Of a DNA stretch of 64,000 nucleotides, positions 1 through 9,211 are shown piece after piece. The first letter of the stretch is position 1. Every line of letters starts with the position of its first letter. A model generated the notes under the pieces. It was given only the letters and a program-made list of their open reading frames with translations. It searched no databases and was not told where the DNA came from. The stretch is from Methylobacter tundripaludum SV96 (GTDB lineage: Bacteria > Pseudomonadota > Gammaproteobacteria > Methylococcales > Methylomonadaceae), in the NCBI RefSeq assembly GCF_000190755.2, contig NZ_JH109152.1:2737576-2801575 (forward strand), given 5' to 3'. A program made the translations under genes and the position numbers.

Positions 1-101
1 TCTATCAGGTCACGGTAACCCAGCAAAAAAAACCATATAAATCCGGCAACAACTGTTAATACTCCATTTATCCGGCATTGACGCAAAGATGCTGGTGTCA
101 T
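1..101 (-). CDS. partial hypothetical membrane protein (N-terminal end only)
   Basis: Reading the minus strand from an ATG at 101, 33 codons run open to the window edge. The peptide starts MTPASLRQCRINGV and continues into a hydrophobic stretch ending near FIWFFLLGY, which looks like a first membrane segment. An AAGGA ribosome-binding site lies about 11 nt upstream of the ATG. The gene is divergent from lptF. The fragment is too short to assign a family. Confidence 0.5.
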   Translation of the reverse strand, partial: MTPASLRQCRINGVLTVVAGFIWFFLLGYRDLI

Positions 102-459
102 GTTTTTGGTGATCCTTTAGAATTACTGGCCTTAGTAAAATGCTGGCAATGATAATACAATTCGGCATTCAACACATCTTTTATCAGGGTAATTGATTAA
201 AAAACAAATAACAATCAATGTATTATGATTTTGTTTTGGCGGGTGTGTAATTTCTTTAAGATATGCGAAATGAGTGGCTCAACCATAATGAGCTACTTCC
301 AATAGCGCGGTTTCTATAAAATAGTTCATAATTTACCGGCTCAAGGTAGCGGTCGATGCGCTTTCGACTTTGCGCCTTTTACTTTTGTTGTATAACAACG
401 CACACACGTTTTTGATGGGGGAGACACGCTTGGAAGCGAATTGGACTAAAGGCTATAAA
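102..459. other. intergenic region between divergent genes, upstream of lptF
   Basis: AT-rich, with no convincing reading frame. It must hold the promoters of lptF and of the partial leftward gene. A 7/8-matched inverted repeat (274-281 with 289-296, 7-nt loop) lies upstream of a TATAAAAT stretch at about 315-322 that could be a -10 element, but I see no good -35 at the right spacing. Confidence 0.4.
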
Positions 460-1566
460 ATGGGGCGCCGTAAGTTAGTTACCGTCCTGGACAAAATGGT
501 TGCTTTGGACTTGTTAAGGACGTTATTGGCGGTTTGGTCGGTGATTGTCGTCATTATTGTTAGTCGACAGTTCATCAGGATTCTTGACAGGGCTGTCGAA
601 GGCCAGGTATCCAATCAAACCTTGATGACCGTGCTGGGCTTGAAAACGATTATTGCCAGCGCCGCCTTTTTGCCGGCAGCCTTGTTTATGGCGGTGTTGA
701 TGGTCTTGGGCAGAATGTACAGGGATCAGGAAATGTCGGCGGTGGCTTCAGCCGGGGGCGGTGCAGGGACAGTCTATCGATCTATATTTCTGCTGGTTTT
801 TCCTTTAAGCGTGCTGTCGGCAGGCTTGTCGTTTTACGTCTCGCCCTGGGCGGAAGCCATGATGGAGGAGCTGATGCATCAGGATAAGGAATCGGCCGAT
901 CTCAGAGGTATTGCCGCCGGAAAATTTAGCGAATACAGTCAGGGTGATCTGGTTTTTTATGTGGAAAAGATCGATGACGATAAAACCATGCACGAGGTCT
1001 TTGTACAGCACCGGCAGGGAGACCGCTTGGCGATTATTAATGCCGAAGTGGGCAGGTTGAGGGATTTGCCTGACGGGCGCTATATCGTATTGGAAAACGG
1101 CGAGCGCATACAGGGACAGCCTGGAACCGTAAATTATGTGCTTGAACAGTTCACCGAATATGCAGTGAGAATGGAGACCAAAGAATCCGCCGCAAATTTC
1201 GGAAAGGAGTCGGTTGCCAGTGGTACTTTGGCGAGTTCCGGTCAAATAAACGATATTGCCGAATTACAGCGTCGGTTTTCTATACCGATGGGGATAGTGT
1301 TACTTAGTTTTATTGCCGTGCCTTTGGCGCAAATGTCGCCTCGAGGCGGTGTTTACGGGAACATGCTGGTTGGCTTTTTAATCTATTTCAGCTATGGAAA
1401 TTTTATTCGTGTCAGCCAGAGCTGGGTAATGAACCAAACTATTCCCGCATGGCTGGGTGTTTTTGGCGTCAATACCTTGTTGTTGTTGATAGGCGGAGTT
1501 TTATTGGCAAGATTGTACGGATGGCAATGGCTGGTTATGAAGGTTAGGGAAAAGGTGGGCAAGTGA
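460..1566 (+). CDS. lptF: LPS export ABC transporter permease LptF
   Basis: LptF and LptG form the inner-membrane part of the LptB2FG transporter, which extracts lipopolysaccharide from the inner membrane and feeds it to the LptC-LptA-LptDE bridge. The protein has the family layout: two N-terminal membrane helices, another near residue 100 of the frame, a beta-rich periplasmic domain, and C-terminal helices after SIPMGIVLLSFIAVPLAQ. The frame is open from a TTG at 370, but I prefer the ATG at 460 (MGRRKLVTV). It has an AAAGG site 7 nt upstream and gives 368 aa, close to the family's usual length. ATG 415 is the alternative. The stop overlaps lptG by 4 nt. Confidence 0.93.
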   Translation: MGRRKLVTVLDKMVALDLLRTLLAVWSVIVVIIVSRQFIRILDRAVEGQVSNQTLMTVLGLKTIIASAAFLPAALFMAVLMVLGRMYRDQEMSAVASAGGGAGTVYRSIFLLVFPLSVLSAGLSFYVSPWAEAMMEELMHQDKESADLRGIAAGKFSEYSQGDLVFYVEKIDDDKTMHEVFVQHRQGDRLAIINAEVGRLRDLPDGRYIVLENGERIQGQPGTVNYVLEQFTEYAVRMETKESAANFGKESVASGTLASSGQINDIAELQRRFSIPMGIVLLSFIAVPLAQMSPRGGVYGNMLVGFLIYFSYGNFIRVSQSWVMNQTIPAWLGVFGVNTLLLLIGGVLLARLYGWQWLVMKVREKVGK

Positions 1567-2636
1567 ATGTATTAACAGGCTACATAGTCAGGGAAATATT
1601 AAAGGGTTCTTTAGTCGCTACTTTATTATTATTGACCTTATTCAATTTGTTTACCTTTAGCGATCAGCTAAAGGATCTGGGCAAAGGGCACTACGGCTTA
1701 ACAGAGATTTTTTATTATCTTGCGCTGACTTCGCCTTCCGTTTTTTATGAATTGATGCCTGCATCCGCCTTATTAGGCAGTCTGTTTATATTGGGTGCGA
1801 TGGGTAATAACCGCGAGCTTATTGCCATGCGAGCTGCCGGTTTATCCATTTTGGGCATTATTAGGGCGGTTATGCTGGCAGGCCTGATTTTGGTCGTGGT
1901 TTCAATATTGGTCGGTGAATTTGTCGCGCCGGTAGCCGAGCGGGCGGCGCAGATGATTAAGGTCAACGCCGTGGATGAAGGGCGGGTGGTTATGAATGTC
2001 AAATATGGACTTTGGCTGCGTGAAGGCAAAAAATTCATCAATGTACGAAAAATGCAGGATGACGGCAATCTGGCGGACATCAGTATTTATGAGCTGGATG
2101 ATCAGCGCCGTTTGCGTTATTCAATACATGCAGAGAAAGCTGTTTTTCAAGGCAATCAGCAGTGGAAATTAGAGGGCATCAAACAATCAGGCATTTCAAT
2201 AGACCAGATGACCGCAAGTAACCAAAATGAGCAAATATGGCAATCAACCGTTGCCCCCGATTTGTTGGATATTGTTGTAGTCAACGCGCATGATCTATCC
2301 ATGTACGATCTGGCAATGTATGTCGATTTTTTAAAAGATAACCATCAAAAATCGCACGAGTTTGAACTGGCTTTTTGGGGGCGCGTGGTAAATCCTTTGG
2401 TTGTTTTGGTTATGTTGCTGGTGTCTGCGCCCTTTGTTATTGGTGTTAAACGCGGTATTAACGTTGGTGGAAGGATGATGATAGGCGTCGTCATCGGCAT
2501 GGGATTTAATATTATCGATAAAATTGTCGGCCATCTCGGGTTGATTTACGATCTTAATCCGCCGCTAATGGCAGTTACGCCCAGTTTGACTGTATTAGCC
2601 CTGGCGCTGTTTGCGTTGAGTCGGGTACAAGCGTGA
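1563..2636 (+). CDS. lptG: LPS export ABC transporter permease LptG
   Basis: Partner of LptF in the LptB2FG lipopolysaccharide extractor; 357 aa. The family pattern is clear: an N-terminal helix (YIVREILKGSLVATLLLL), then FSDQLKDLGKGHYGL, a segment with GNNRELIAMRAAG that resembles the LptB-coupling region, a periplasmic domain carrying GLWLREGKKFINV, and C-terminal helices from about residue 270. The start is GTG, overlapping the lptF stop as GTGA, so translation is probably coupled. ATP-binding lptB is not in the window. Confidence 0.95.
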   Translation: MNVLTGYIVREILKGSLVATLLLLTLFNLFTFSDQLKDLGKGHYGLTEIFYYLALTSPSVFYELMPASALLGSLFILGAMGNNRELIAMRAAGLSILGIIRAVMLAGLILVVVSILVGEFVAPVAERAAQMIKVNAVDEGRVVMNVKYGLWLREGKKFINVRKMQDDGNLADISIYELDDQRRLRYSIHAEKAVFQGNQQWKLEGIKQSGISIDQMTASNQNEQIWQSTVAPDLLDIVVVNAHDLSMYDLAMYVDFLKDNHQKSHEFELAFWGRVVNPLVVLVMLLVSAPFVIGVKRGINVGGRMMIGVVIGMGFNIIDKIVGHLGLIYDLNPPLMAVTPSLTVLALALFALSRVQA

Positions 2637-2691
2637 CGCTACGCAAACGGCTGTTAAAATCGATAATGTAAGCATATAAGCGGGAGTTAAC

Positions 2692-3228
2692 GTGGCAATT
2701 AGAAGTTTTAAGGATAAGCAGCCAAAAATCGGCGAGTCGGTGTTTATAGATGACAGCGCTGTGGTCATTGGCGACGTTACTTTGGGCGATGATGTGTCCA
2801 TATGGCCCACGACCGTGCTCAGAGGCGATGTTGAAAGCATTACTATTGGCGACGGCACCAATGTACAAGACGGTTCCGTGTTGCATGTCACTCACGCAGG
2901 CAAGTATACGGCGCAAGGCCACCCTTTAAAGATAGGCAAGGGTGTTACCATCGGGCATAGAGCAGTGGTTCATGCGTGTACCGTGGGCGATTATTGTTTG
3001 ATAGGAATAGGTGCGGTTATTATGGATGGCGCCGTTCTTGAAGATTATGTGATGCTGGGTGCCGGGGCGCTGGTCCCGCCGGGGAAAAGGCTGGAAAGCG
3101 GTTATCTTTATGTGGGCGCGCCGGCCAAACAGGCCAGACCTTTAAAGGAGTCTGAAAAGGAGTTTCTGGAATACTCGTCTCGGCAGTATATTCAGTTGAA
3201 AAATGAGTATTTGAAGATGAAGGACTAA
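2692..3228 (+). CDS. gamma-class carbonic anhydrase-like (YrdA/CaiE family) protein
   Basis: 178-aa left-handed beta-helix protein of the hexapeptide-repeat superfamily. Repeats such as VVIGDVTLGDDVSIW, TVLRGDVESITIGDGT and VTIGHRAVVHACTVGD are visible. Metal-ligand histidines of the gamma carbonic anhydrase type occur in LHVTHAG and TIGHRAVVHAC. Proteins of this subfamily bind zinc or iron as trimers. Many lack measurable carbonic anhydrase activity, so the enzymatic role is uncertain. The start is GTG with GGGAG 5 nt upstream. It follows lptG by 55 nt and may share its transcript. Confidence 0.88.
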   Translation: MAIRSFKDKQPKIGESVFIDDSAVVIGDVTLGDDVSIWPTTVLRGDVESITIGDGTNVQDGSVLHVTHAGKYTAQGHPLKIGKGVTIGHRAVVHACTVGDYCLIGIGAVIMDGAVLEDYVMLGAGALVPPGKRLESGYLYVGAPAKQARPLKESEKEFLEYSSRQYIQLKNEYLKMKD

Positions 3229-3349
3229 AGGCGAAAGGCGAAAGGCGAAAGGCGAAAGGCGAAAGGCGAAAGGCGAAAAATTTGACGGCTTCTTAAATCT
3301 CAATGCAAGCTATTTTTGCCCTTTGCCCTTTGCCCTTTGCCCTTTGCCT
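3229..3349. repeat. 7-bp tandem repeats forming a loose inverted repeat
   Basis: Seven perfect copies of AGGCGAA (3229-3277) begin directly after the preceding stop codon. About 40 nt later come four copies of TTTGCCC and one TTTGCCT (3315-3349), ending two bases before the aroE stop. The two blocks are roughly complementary and lie between convergent genes, so they could form a hairpin on either strand. They match the arms of the inverted repeats at 11928-11992 and 14895-14952 and look like a tandemly expanded copy of that family. Confidence 0.85.
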
Positions 3350-3350
3350 T

Positions 3351-4184
3351 TCAAGCTTGCCGCTCTGAATTCAGCAGTTCAATAACAGGCCGGGTTTGGG
3401 GGCGAACGCCACGCCAGATAAAGAAAGCTTCCGCTGCCTGCTCAACCAGCATGCCCAGTCCATCCAGGCTTTTTACCGCATGATTTTCCAGTCCCCAACG
3501 CACAAAAGCCGTCGGTTCGTTGCCGTAGGCGAGGTCATAACAGTTGCCGCCCGCCGCCAGTAAACCGTCCGGTAGCGGCGGTAATTGTCCGCTCAAGCTG
3601 GCTGATGTCGCGTTTAAAATCAAATCGAATTGCCGGTTTTCTAAAGCATCATAGCCGCAGCCGGAGATAGGGCCTTTGCCGTGAAATTCAGCGGCCAACT
3701 TGACGGCCTTATCAACGGTGCGGTTGGCGATAACAAGGGTTTGCGGGGATTGCTCAAGAATCGGGGCGATGATGCCCCGACTGGCGCCACCGGCACCCAG
3801 AATCAGTATGCGGATGCCCGATAAGGCGATGGCATGGTTAGCGAGCAAGTCTGTTACCAGGCCTATGCCGTCGGTGTTGTCGCCTAAGAGGGAACCGTCC
3901 GGCTGAAGTGCGAGCGTGTTGACGGCCTTGCTCAGTTGCGCGCGTTCTGTTTTCCGGTCGGCATAGCGCCAGGCGAGCTCTTTTAGCGGAACGGTGCAAT
4001 TTAAGCCTTTGCCGCCCTCGGCAAAAAACATCGCAACGGCTGTCTGGAATAGCTCTGCAGGGACTTCCACTGCGGTATATTCAAGCGCTTGCCCGGTTTG
4101 TTCGGCAAAAAGACGATGAATGCGTGGCGATTTACTGTGTCTGATAGGGTGACCAAACACTGCGTAGCGGTCTATTAAAGTCAT
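3351..4184 (-). CDS. aroE: shikimate 5-dehydrogenase AroE
   Basis: NADP-dependent reduction of 3-dehydroshikimate to shikimate in aromatic amino acid synthesis; 277 aa. Family marks: YAVFGHPIRHSKSPRIH (substrate-binding serines), NCTVPLKE (catalytic lysine), DNTDGIG, the nucleotide-binding GAGGASRGI loop, and NRTVDKA. The frame is open upstream, but the ATG at 4184 gives the normal N-terminus MTLIDRYAVFG. This start overlaps the stop of the upstream membrane-protein gene as ATGA, indicating coupled translation. Confidence 0.95.
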   Translation of the reverse strand: MTLIDRYAVFGHPIRHSKSPRIHRLFAEQTGQALEYTAVEVPAELFQTAVAMFFAEGGKGLNCTVPLKELAWRYADRKTERAQLSKAVNTLALQPDGSLLGDNTDGIGLVTDLLANHAIALSGIRILILGAGGASRGIIAPILEQSPQTLVIANRTVDKAVKLAAEFHGKGPISGCGYDALENRQFDLILNATSASLSGQLPPLPDGLLAAGGNCYDLAYGNEPTAFVRWGLENHAVKSLDGLGMLVEQAAEAFFIWRGVRPQTRPVIELLNSERQA

Positions 4185-4714
4185 GATTGTGCTTTTTTCT
4201 CCATCCATAATTCCCATGCAATGGTCACCGCAACAATCAAAATGGCGATGCCCAATTCTATCCAGAGAAAATGCGGCGTATAGACGGAAACAACAGCGGC
4301 AACGCCCAGGAAAAGTCCGACCATGCTAAAGCGCCAGCCTACGCGGAGGCCGTCAAGTATGGTCGAAAGCGATAAAATCAACAAGATGATCAGCCCTGCA
4401 TCTTCTTCGGCTATCCGCCCGGATTGATGTATTAAAAATGCGCCGCCAACCACCAATAATGATGTGGCCCAGTGCATGGATTGCTCACGGAGTATTATCT
4501 TGAAATCATCAGCACGGTGCTTGGATTGTATCCAACCGATAATCATCGCAAACAGGCCAAACAGCAGCATCATAATAAGCCAGTAGCCATAGCCGTCGGC
4601 AGGAGAAAAATCCATGATCCCGATACCGACCAGCGACAGGATAAGCAATAAAATTAAAATGGCTTCTTCAATATGAAATCTTTTTTTTTCGGCAATTAGA
4701 ATGTCTTCTGACAT
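4181..4714 (-). CDS. integral membrane protein of unknown function
   Basis: 177 aa with five clear hydrophobic segments (about residues 17-34, 44-63, 82-96, 106-122 and 128-170, the last probably two helices). A charged cytoplasmic N-terminus (MSEDILIAEKKRF) and a lysine-rich C-terminus are visible. I recognise no family. It sits between hemB and aroE on the same strand, 42 nt downstream of hemB, and overlaps aroE by 4 nt, so it belongs to that operon. The function cannot be inferred from its neighbours. Confidence 0.75.
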   Translation of the reverse strand: MSEDILIAEKKRFHIEEAILILLLILSLVGIGIMDFSPADGYGYWLIMMLLFGLFAMIIGWIQSKHRADDFKIILREQSMHWATSLLVVGGAFLIHQSGRIAEEDAGLIILLILSLSTILDGLRVGWRFSMVGLFLGVAAVVSVYTPHFLWIELGIAILIVAVTIAWELWMEKKAQS

Positions 4715-4756
4715 GGAACAGGCTCCACTTCGGTTGTTAGATTTAAAATATCCGCG

Positions 4757-5818
<1,062 letters not shown>

Positions 5819-5941
5819 TCATTGCAGTGAAAAATCTCTATTCTAAGCCAGATTTAAGCACAGAGGATTTATTGTATCAGGGAACATCACTCTGACATCT
5901 GAAGAGTGAACACATTCGTCGGTTTGATTTTAGAGGGTTTT

Positions 5942-6586
5942 ATGAAAGCTAAGCAAGTTACAATGTTCGGTTTATTGGCTGTATTACTCAGTTTAATGCC
6001 GGTTACCAAGGGTGTCGCGGCCGATTTGTTGCCTCCACAGCAGGCGATTCAAGTGGCTTCTGCAAAATTACAGGAAAAACTGCAGGATAAGTCGTTTACC
6101 AAAGATTTTACCAAGATCACACAATTCGTTAACGAAGTCATTTATCCGCATACTGATTTCGACAGAATTTCAGAACTGGTTTTGGGAAAAATCTGGAAAA
6201 CAGCAACTATTGATGAACGCGAGCGTTTTAAACATGAATTCCAAACGTTGCTGGTAAGAACCTATTCTCGCGCTTTTGTGGAATTTAATGATTGGTCGGT
6301 CCGTTTTTTGCCTCTTGAAATGGGTAGCGATGAGAAAAAAGTTATTGTAAAAACCGAAGTGTTACAACCCGGCATACAGCCTATCGGCGTTAATTATCGG
6401 ATGTTGCTGAGTAACGGCGAATGGAAGGCCTACGATATTATGATTGAAGGCGTGAGTCTGGTGACCAACTATCGAAGCACCTTTACCAGTGAAGTTCAAA
6501 CCAAGGGTTCATTAAACGCAGTTATTGAAGGATTGGTTAAACGGAATGCCGAAGCATTGGCAGCAAAACCGGCAGCGAATTCCTGA
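5942..6586 (+). CDS. MlaC/Ttg2D-like periplasmic phospholipid-binding protein
   Basis: Proteins of this family carry phospholipids through the periplasm between the MlaA-OmpC and MlaFEDB complexes. 214 aa. A Sec signal peptide is evident (MKAKQVTMFG to VTKGVAA). The mature part has the family pattern: PHTDFDRISELVLGKIWKTA, ERERFKHEFQTLLVRTY, and NYRMLLSNGEWKAYDIMIEG. A GTG at 5906 is also in frame, but ATG 5942 (AGAGGG just upstream) places the signal peptide at the very N-terminus. No other mla gene is adjacent, so it is an isolated copy. Confidence 0.88.
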   Translation: MKAKQVTMFGLLAVLLSLMPVTKGVAADLLPPQQAIQVASAKLQEKLQDKSFTKDFTKITQFVNEVIYPHTDFDRISELVLGKIWKTATIDERERFKHEFQTLLVRTYSRAFVEFNDWSVRFLPLEMGSDEKKVIVKTEVLQPGIQPIGVNYRMLLSNGEWKAYDIMIEGVSLVTNYRSTFTSEVQTKGSLNAVIEGLVKRNAEALAAKPAANS

Positions 6587-6611
6587 TTCATTGAGAAAAC
6601 ACGTTACTCCC

Positions 6612-6635
6612 GCAAGGGCGAACTGTCGCCCTTGC
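6612..6635. terminator. 10-bp perfect inverted repeat after the mlaC-like gene
   Basis: GCAAGGGCGA, a 4-nt loop, then its exact complement, 25 nt after the stop codon. It is a stable GC-rich stem but lacks a T-run, so it could be an mRNA 3'-end stabiliser or a weak terminator. Confidence 0.5.
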
Positions 6636-6680
6636 TCATTCCCTAGCCTTTCCCCCCGCACGATTTTTGTTTCTTAATCC

Positions 6681-7412
6681 ATGACTTTTCCGAAAGACTC
6701 CATTTATGCCAGCCCCATTGGCGAAGTCGGCGCTTTTAAATTTGACGAAACAGTAACCGGCGTCTTCCCGGACATGATTCAACGATCCGTTCCCGGCTAT
6801 AGCGCCATTATTTCCGCGATAGGCCTTTTGGCCGGGCGTTTTGCCCGTGAGCATAGCGTCTGTTACGATCTGGGTAGCTCTCTGGGCGCTGCGACCTTAT
6901 CGATGCGTCACCAGATTGAAACTGAAAATTGCCGCATCGTTGCCGTTGATAATTCCGAAGCGATGGTGACGCGCTTTCAGGAAATTTTACAAAAAGACCA
7001 AGCGCCGGTTGCAGTCGAGGTGTTGTGCGCAGACATCCGCGAGGTTGCGATTGAAAATGCCTCGGTGGTGGTTTTAAACTTTACCTTGCAGTTTATCCCG
7101 CTTGAAGACCGGATCGGTCTTTTGCAAAAAATTTACCAAGGACTTTTGCCCGGCGGTATTTTAATTCTGTCGGAAAAACTCAAATTCGACGATGATCGGC
7201 AGCAGGAATTGCAGACAGAAATGCATCACGCCTTTAAAAAAGCGCAAGGCTACAGCGACCTTGAAATCAGCCAAAAACGCACTGCGCTGGAAAATGTGCT
7301 GATTCCTGAAACCTTTGCCCGGCATCAAAACCGTTTGCGGCAAGTCGGTTTCAGCAGCGCCGAAGTCTGGTTTCAATACTTCAACTTTGCCTCGATCATT
7401 GCACTGAAATGA
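6681..7412 (+). CDS. cmoA: carboxy-S-adenosyl-L-methionine synthase CmoA
   Basis: Makes carboxy-SAM from SAM and prephenate for modification of uridine 34 in tRNA. 243 aa, typical length. It has the methyltransferase fold with CYDLGSSLGAATLSM as the SAM-binding loop, AVDNSEAMV, and VVLNFTLQFIPLEDR. N-terminal FDETVTGVFPDMIQRSVPGY is characteristic of CmoA. It overlaps cmoB by 4 nt (ATGA) in the conserved cmoAB order. Confidence 0.96.
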   Translation: MTFPKDSIYASPIGEVGAFKFDETVTGVFPDMIQRSVPGYSAIISAIGLLAGRFAREHSVCYDLGSSLGAATLSMRHQIETENCRIVAVDNSEAMVTRFQEILQKDQAPVAVEVLCADIREVAIENASVVVLNFTLQFIPLEDRIGLLQKIYQGLLPGGILILSEKLKFDDDRQQELQTEMHHAFKKAQGYSDLEISQKRTALENVLIPETFARHQNRLRQVGFSSAEVWFQYFNFASIIALK

Positions 7413-8383
7413 TCGATTACCAACCCTTATATAATGCGCTGGTTGATGCCAAAGCCGAAGCCTGGGCAGAGATACTGCCGCAGCAGCTTGAACGGGGTTT
7501 TGACCCAACCAAACATGGCAATTTAGCGGAGTGGCAGGCATTGGTCGATAGCGTGCCGGAATTGCCTACCGCACAACGTGTGTTGGATGCCGATGCGGTG
7601 CAAATAGGTTGCGCTAACGACCTGGTGCTAACCGCAAAAACTCAGCTTGAAAGCCAGTTAAAAGCCCTGCATCCCTGGCGTAAAGGCCCTTACAACTTGT
7701 TCGGCATCAACATCGACACCGAATGGCGATCAGACTGGAAGTGGAACCGACTGAAAAACCATATCGCGCCGTTAGAGCATCGCTTGGTATTGGATGTAGG
7801 CTGCGGCAACGGCTATCATTGTTGGCGCATGCTGGGAGCCGGTGCAAAAACAGTGGTCGGCATCGACCCGATGATGCTCAATGTAATGCAGTTTCAGCTG
7901 GTCAGGAAATTGTACGGCGAAGCTCCGGTTTACGTCTTGCCGATGGGCATTGAAGACATGCCTTACGGCCTCAAGGCATTCGACACGGTATTTTCGATGG
8001 GCGTGCTGTACCATCGCCGTTCGCCGATCGATCATCTAATGGAATTAAGAGACTGCTTGAAACCCGGCGGCGAACTGGTGCTGGAAACCTTGGTTATCGA
8101 CGGCGGCCTGGGCCAAGTTTTGTTGCCCGAAGACCGTTACGCCAGAATGCGCAATGTTTGGTTCCTGCCCAGCTGCGACACCCTGATCGGCTGGTTAAAG
8201 CGCTGCGGCTTTAAAAATATCCGGCTGGTCGATGTCACCGTAACCAGTATTGAAGAACAGCGGACTACGGAGTGGATGTCTTTTCATTCGCTGAAAGATT
8301 TTCTGGATGCGGAAAACCCGCAACTGACTTGCGAAGGCCTGCCTGCTCCGAAACGGGCGATTGTTATTGCGAATGCGGCGTAG
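7409..8383 (+). CDS. cmoB: tRNA U34 carboxymethyltransferase CmoB
   Basis: Transfers the carboxymethyl group of carboxy-SAM to 5-hydroxyuridine 34, producing cmo5U, which widens wobble decoding. 324 aa. Marks: HPWRKGPYNLFGINIDTEWRS, the SAM loop LVLDVGCGNGYHCWRM, FDTVFSMGVLYHRRSP, and LKPGGELVLETL. The last 43 bases of the gene (from 8341) are repeated 100 bp downstream, outside the frame (see 8341-8494). Confidence 0.96.
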   Translation: MIDYQPLYNALVDAKAEAWAEILPQQLERGFDPTKHGNLAEWQALVDSVPELPTAQRVLDADAVQIGCANDLVLTAKTQLESQLKALHPWRKGPYNLFGINIDTEWRSDWKWNRLKNHIAPLEHRLVLDVGCGNGYHCWRMLGAGAKTVVGIDPMMLNVMQFQLVRKLYGEAPVYVLPMGIEDMPYGLKAFDTVFSMGVLYHRRSPIDHLMELRDCLKPGGELVLETLVIDGGLGQVLLPEDRYARMRNVWFLPSCDTLIGWLKRCGFKNIRLVDVTVTSIEEQRTTEWMSFHSLKDFLDAENPQLTCEGLPAPKRAIVIANAA

Positions 8384-8494
8384 GCCGGAAACGCCAGTTC
8401 TTGCTGTAGCTCGAACCGGCTTATTCCGGCCTACATGGCTGCCTGCTCCGAAACGGGCTGTTGTTATTGCGAATGAGGTTTAGACCGGAATAAG
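8341..8494. repeat. 100-bp-period direct duplication of the cmoB 3' end, with palindromic GGCCGGAATAAG repeat
   Basis: Bases 8341-8390 (cmoB 3' end plus the first bases after the stop) and 8441-8490 are about 90 percent identical direct repeats. Each ends in TAG(G/A)CCGGAA. Between them, CTTATTCCGGCCTA (about 8420-8433) is the inverted partner of TAGGCCGGAA, the same family as 16950-17159. The segment looks like a repeat element whose movement or slippage duplicated the end of cmoB. Confidence 0.8.
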
Positions 8495-8505
8495 AAGCAG
8501 AGTGT

Positions 8506-8549
8506 TGGAGTGCAGGCTTCGCCTGCCTTGCAAGCAAAGCTTGCACTCC
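8506..8549. repeat. REP-like palindrome, left copy flanking the RAYT gene
   Basis: A 44-nt element bounded by GGAGTGC and GCACTCC. It contains two inner hairpins, GCAGGC-TTC-GCCTGC and GCAAGC-AAA-GCTTGC, so it can fold as a small cloverleaf. It is nearly identical, and in the same orientation, to the copy at 9133-9176 on the other side of the transposase gene. Confidence 0.88.
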
Positions 8550-8559
8550 CGTCGTTTAT

Positions 8560-9093
8560 TTAAAAGTCGTCTTCGGTCAGAATTAAAGATTGGTATTTCG
8601 GGTTGTCGCTAAATTGTCGCCGCAAGTTTTCTCGACCAACTTTTTCTATATGCTGATGAAAGCTGGAAAAAGGATAATCAGCCAGATTTTTCGTATAGCC
8701 ATGTTTTACCGGATTGTTCAGCAAATAGTTAAGGTGAATTAAATAGTCTTTTTCATCACGCGGACAATAATCCCAGTAATTCCACCACGCCGGTAAATTA
8801 GAGGGATAGGCTTTTCTGATTAACTGTCCCGATTGATAATGCACCCGACCTATGATTTTCGGCAAATCCTCGCCTTTATGACTAAATGCCATTAGATGGT
8901 AGTGATTATTCAAAACCACCCAATGTTCCAGCGTCCAGGAAAATTCAGTAAACGTTTGTTGCAACAAGGCAGTCAACTGTTCTTTAAGTTGATCGTTTAA
9001 TAGGTGGCGTTTTAGATAAATACTGCCGGTTATAAAGTAACTGGCATTATTTAGCAGAAGATGTGCGGGGCGATGTTCATAGCGTTTTAACAT
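8560..9093 (-). CDS. REP-associated tyrosine transposase (RAYT), Y1 HUH family
   Basis: 177-aa single-domain HUH endonuclease related to IS200/IS605 TnpA, which in known cases nicks REP palindromes. Visible are the metal-binding HUH motif (LNNHYHLMAF, His 64 and 66), the helix with candidate catalytic tyrosines (DEKDYLIHLNYLLNNPV), and C-terminal YPFSSF, typical of the family. The frame is open 60 codons further upstream, but that part is a translation of the flanking palindrome. The ATG at 9093 has GAG about 6 nt upstream and gives the normal N-terminus YEHRPAHLLLNNASYF. With its two flanking palindromes it forms a REPtron-like unit. Confidence 0.92.
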   Translation of the reverse strand: MLKRYEHRPAHLLLNNASYFITGSIYLKRHLLNDQLKEQLTALLQQTFTEFSWTLEHWVVLNNHYHLMAFSHKGEDLPKIIGRVHYQSGQLIRKAYPSNLPAWWNYWDYCPRDEKDYLIHLNYLLNNPVKHGYTKNLADYPFSSFHQHIEKVGRENLRRQFSDNPKYQSLILTEDDF

Positions 9094-9132
9094 AGTCAGC
9101 TCGCAAGGTGTATTAATGTACGAAGCGCGTTT

Positions 9133-9176
9133 TGGAGTGCAGGCTTCGCCTGCTGCGCAAGCAAAGCTTGCACTCC
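9133..9176. repeat. REP-like palindrome, right copy flanking the RAYT gene
   Basis: Same 44-nt cloverleaf-like sequence as 8506-8549, differing at three or four central positions. It lies 40 nt upstream of the RAYT start, so the promoter and leader of the transposase may include the element itself. Confidence 0.88.
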
Positions 9177-9211
9177 TGTTAAAGCTCGATGGACACGTCC
9201 CCATTGCCCAC

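Noticed and set aside
3229-3349. CRISPR-like array of short tandem repeats
   Set aside because: The unit is only 7 bp with no spacers, and no cas gene is near. It is a microsatellite-type expansion of a palindrome.
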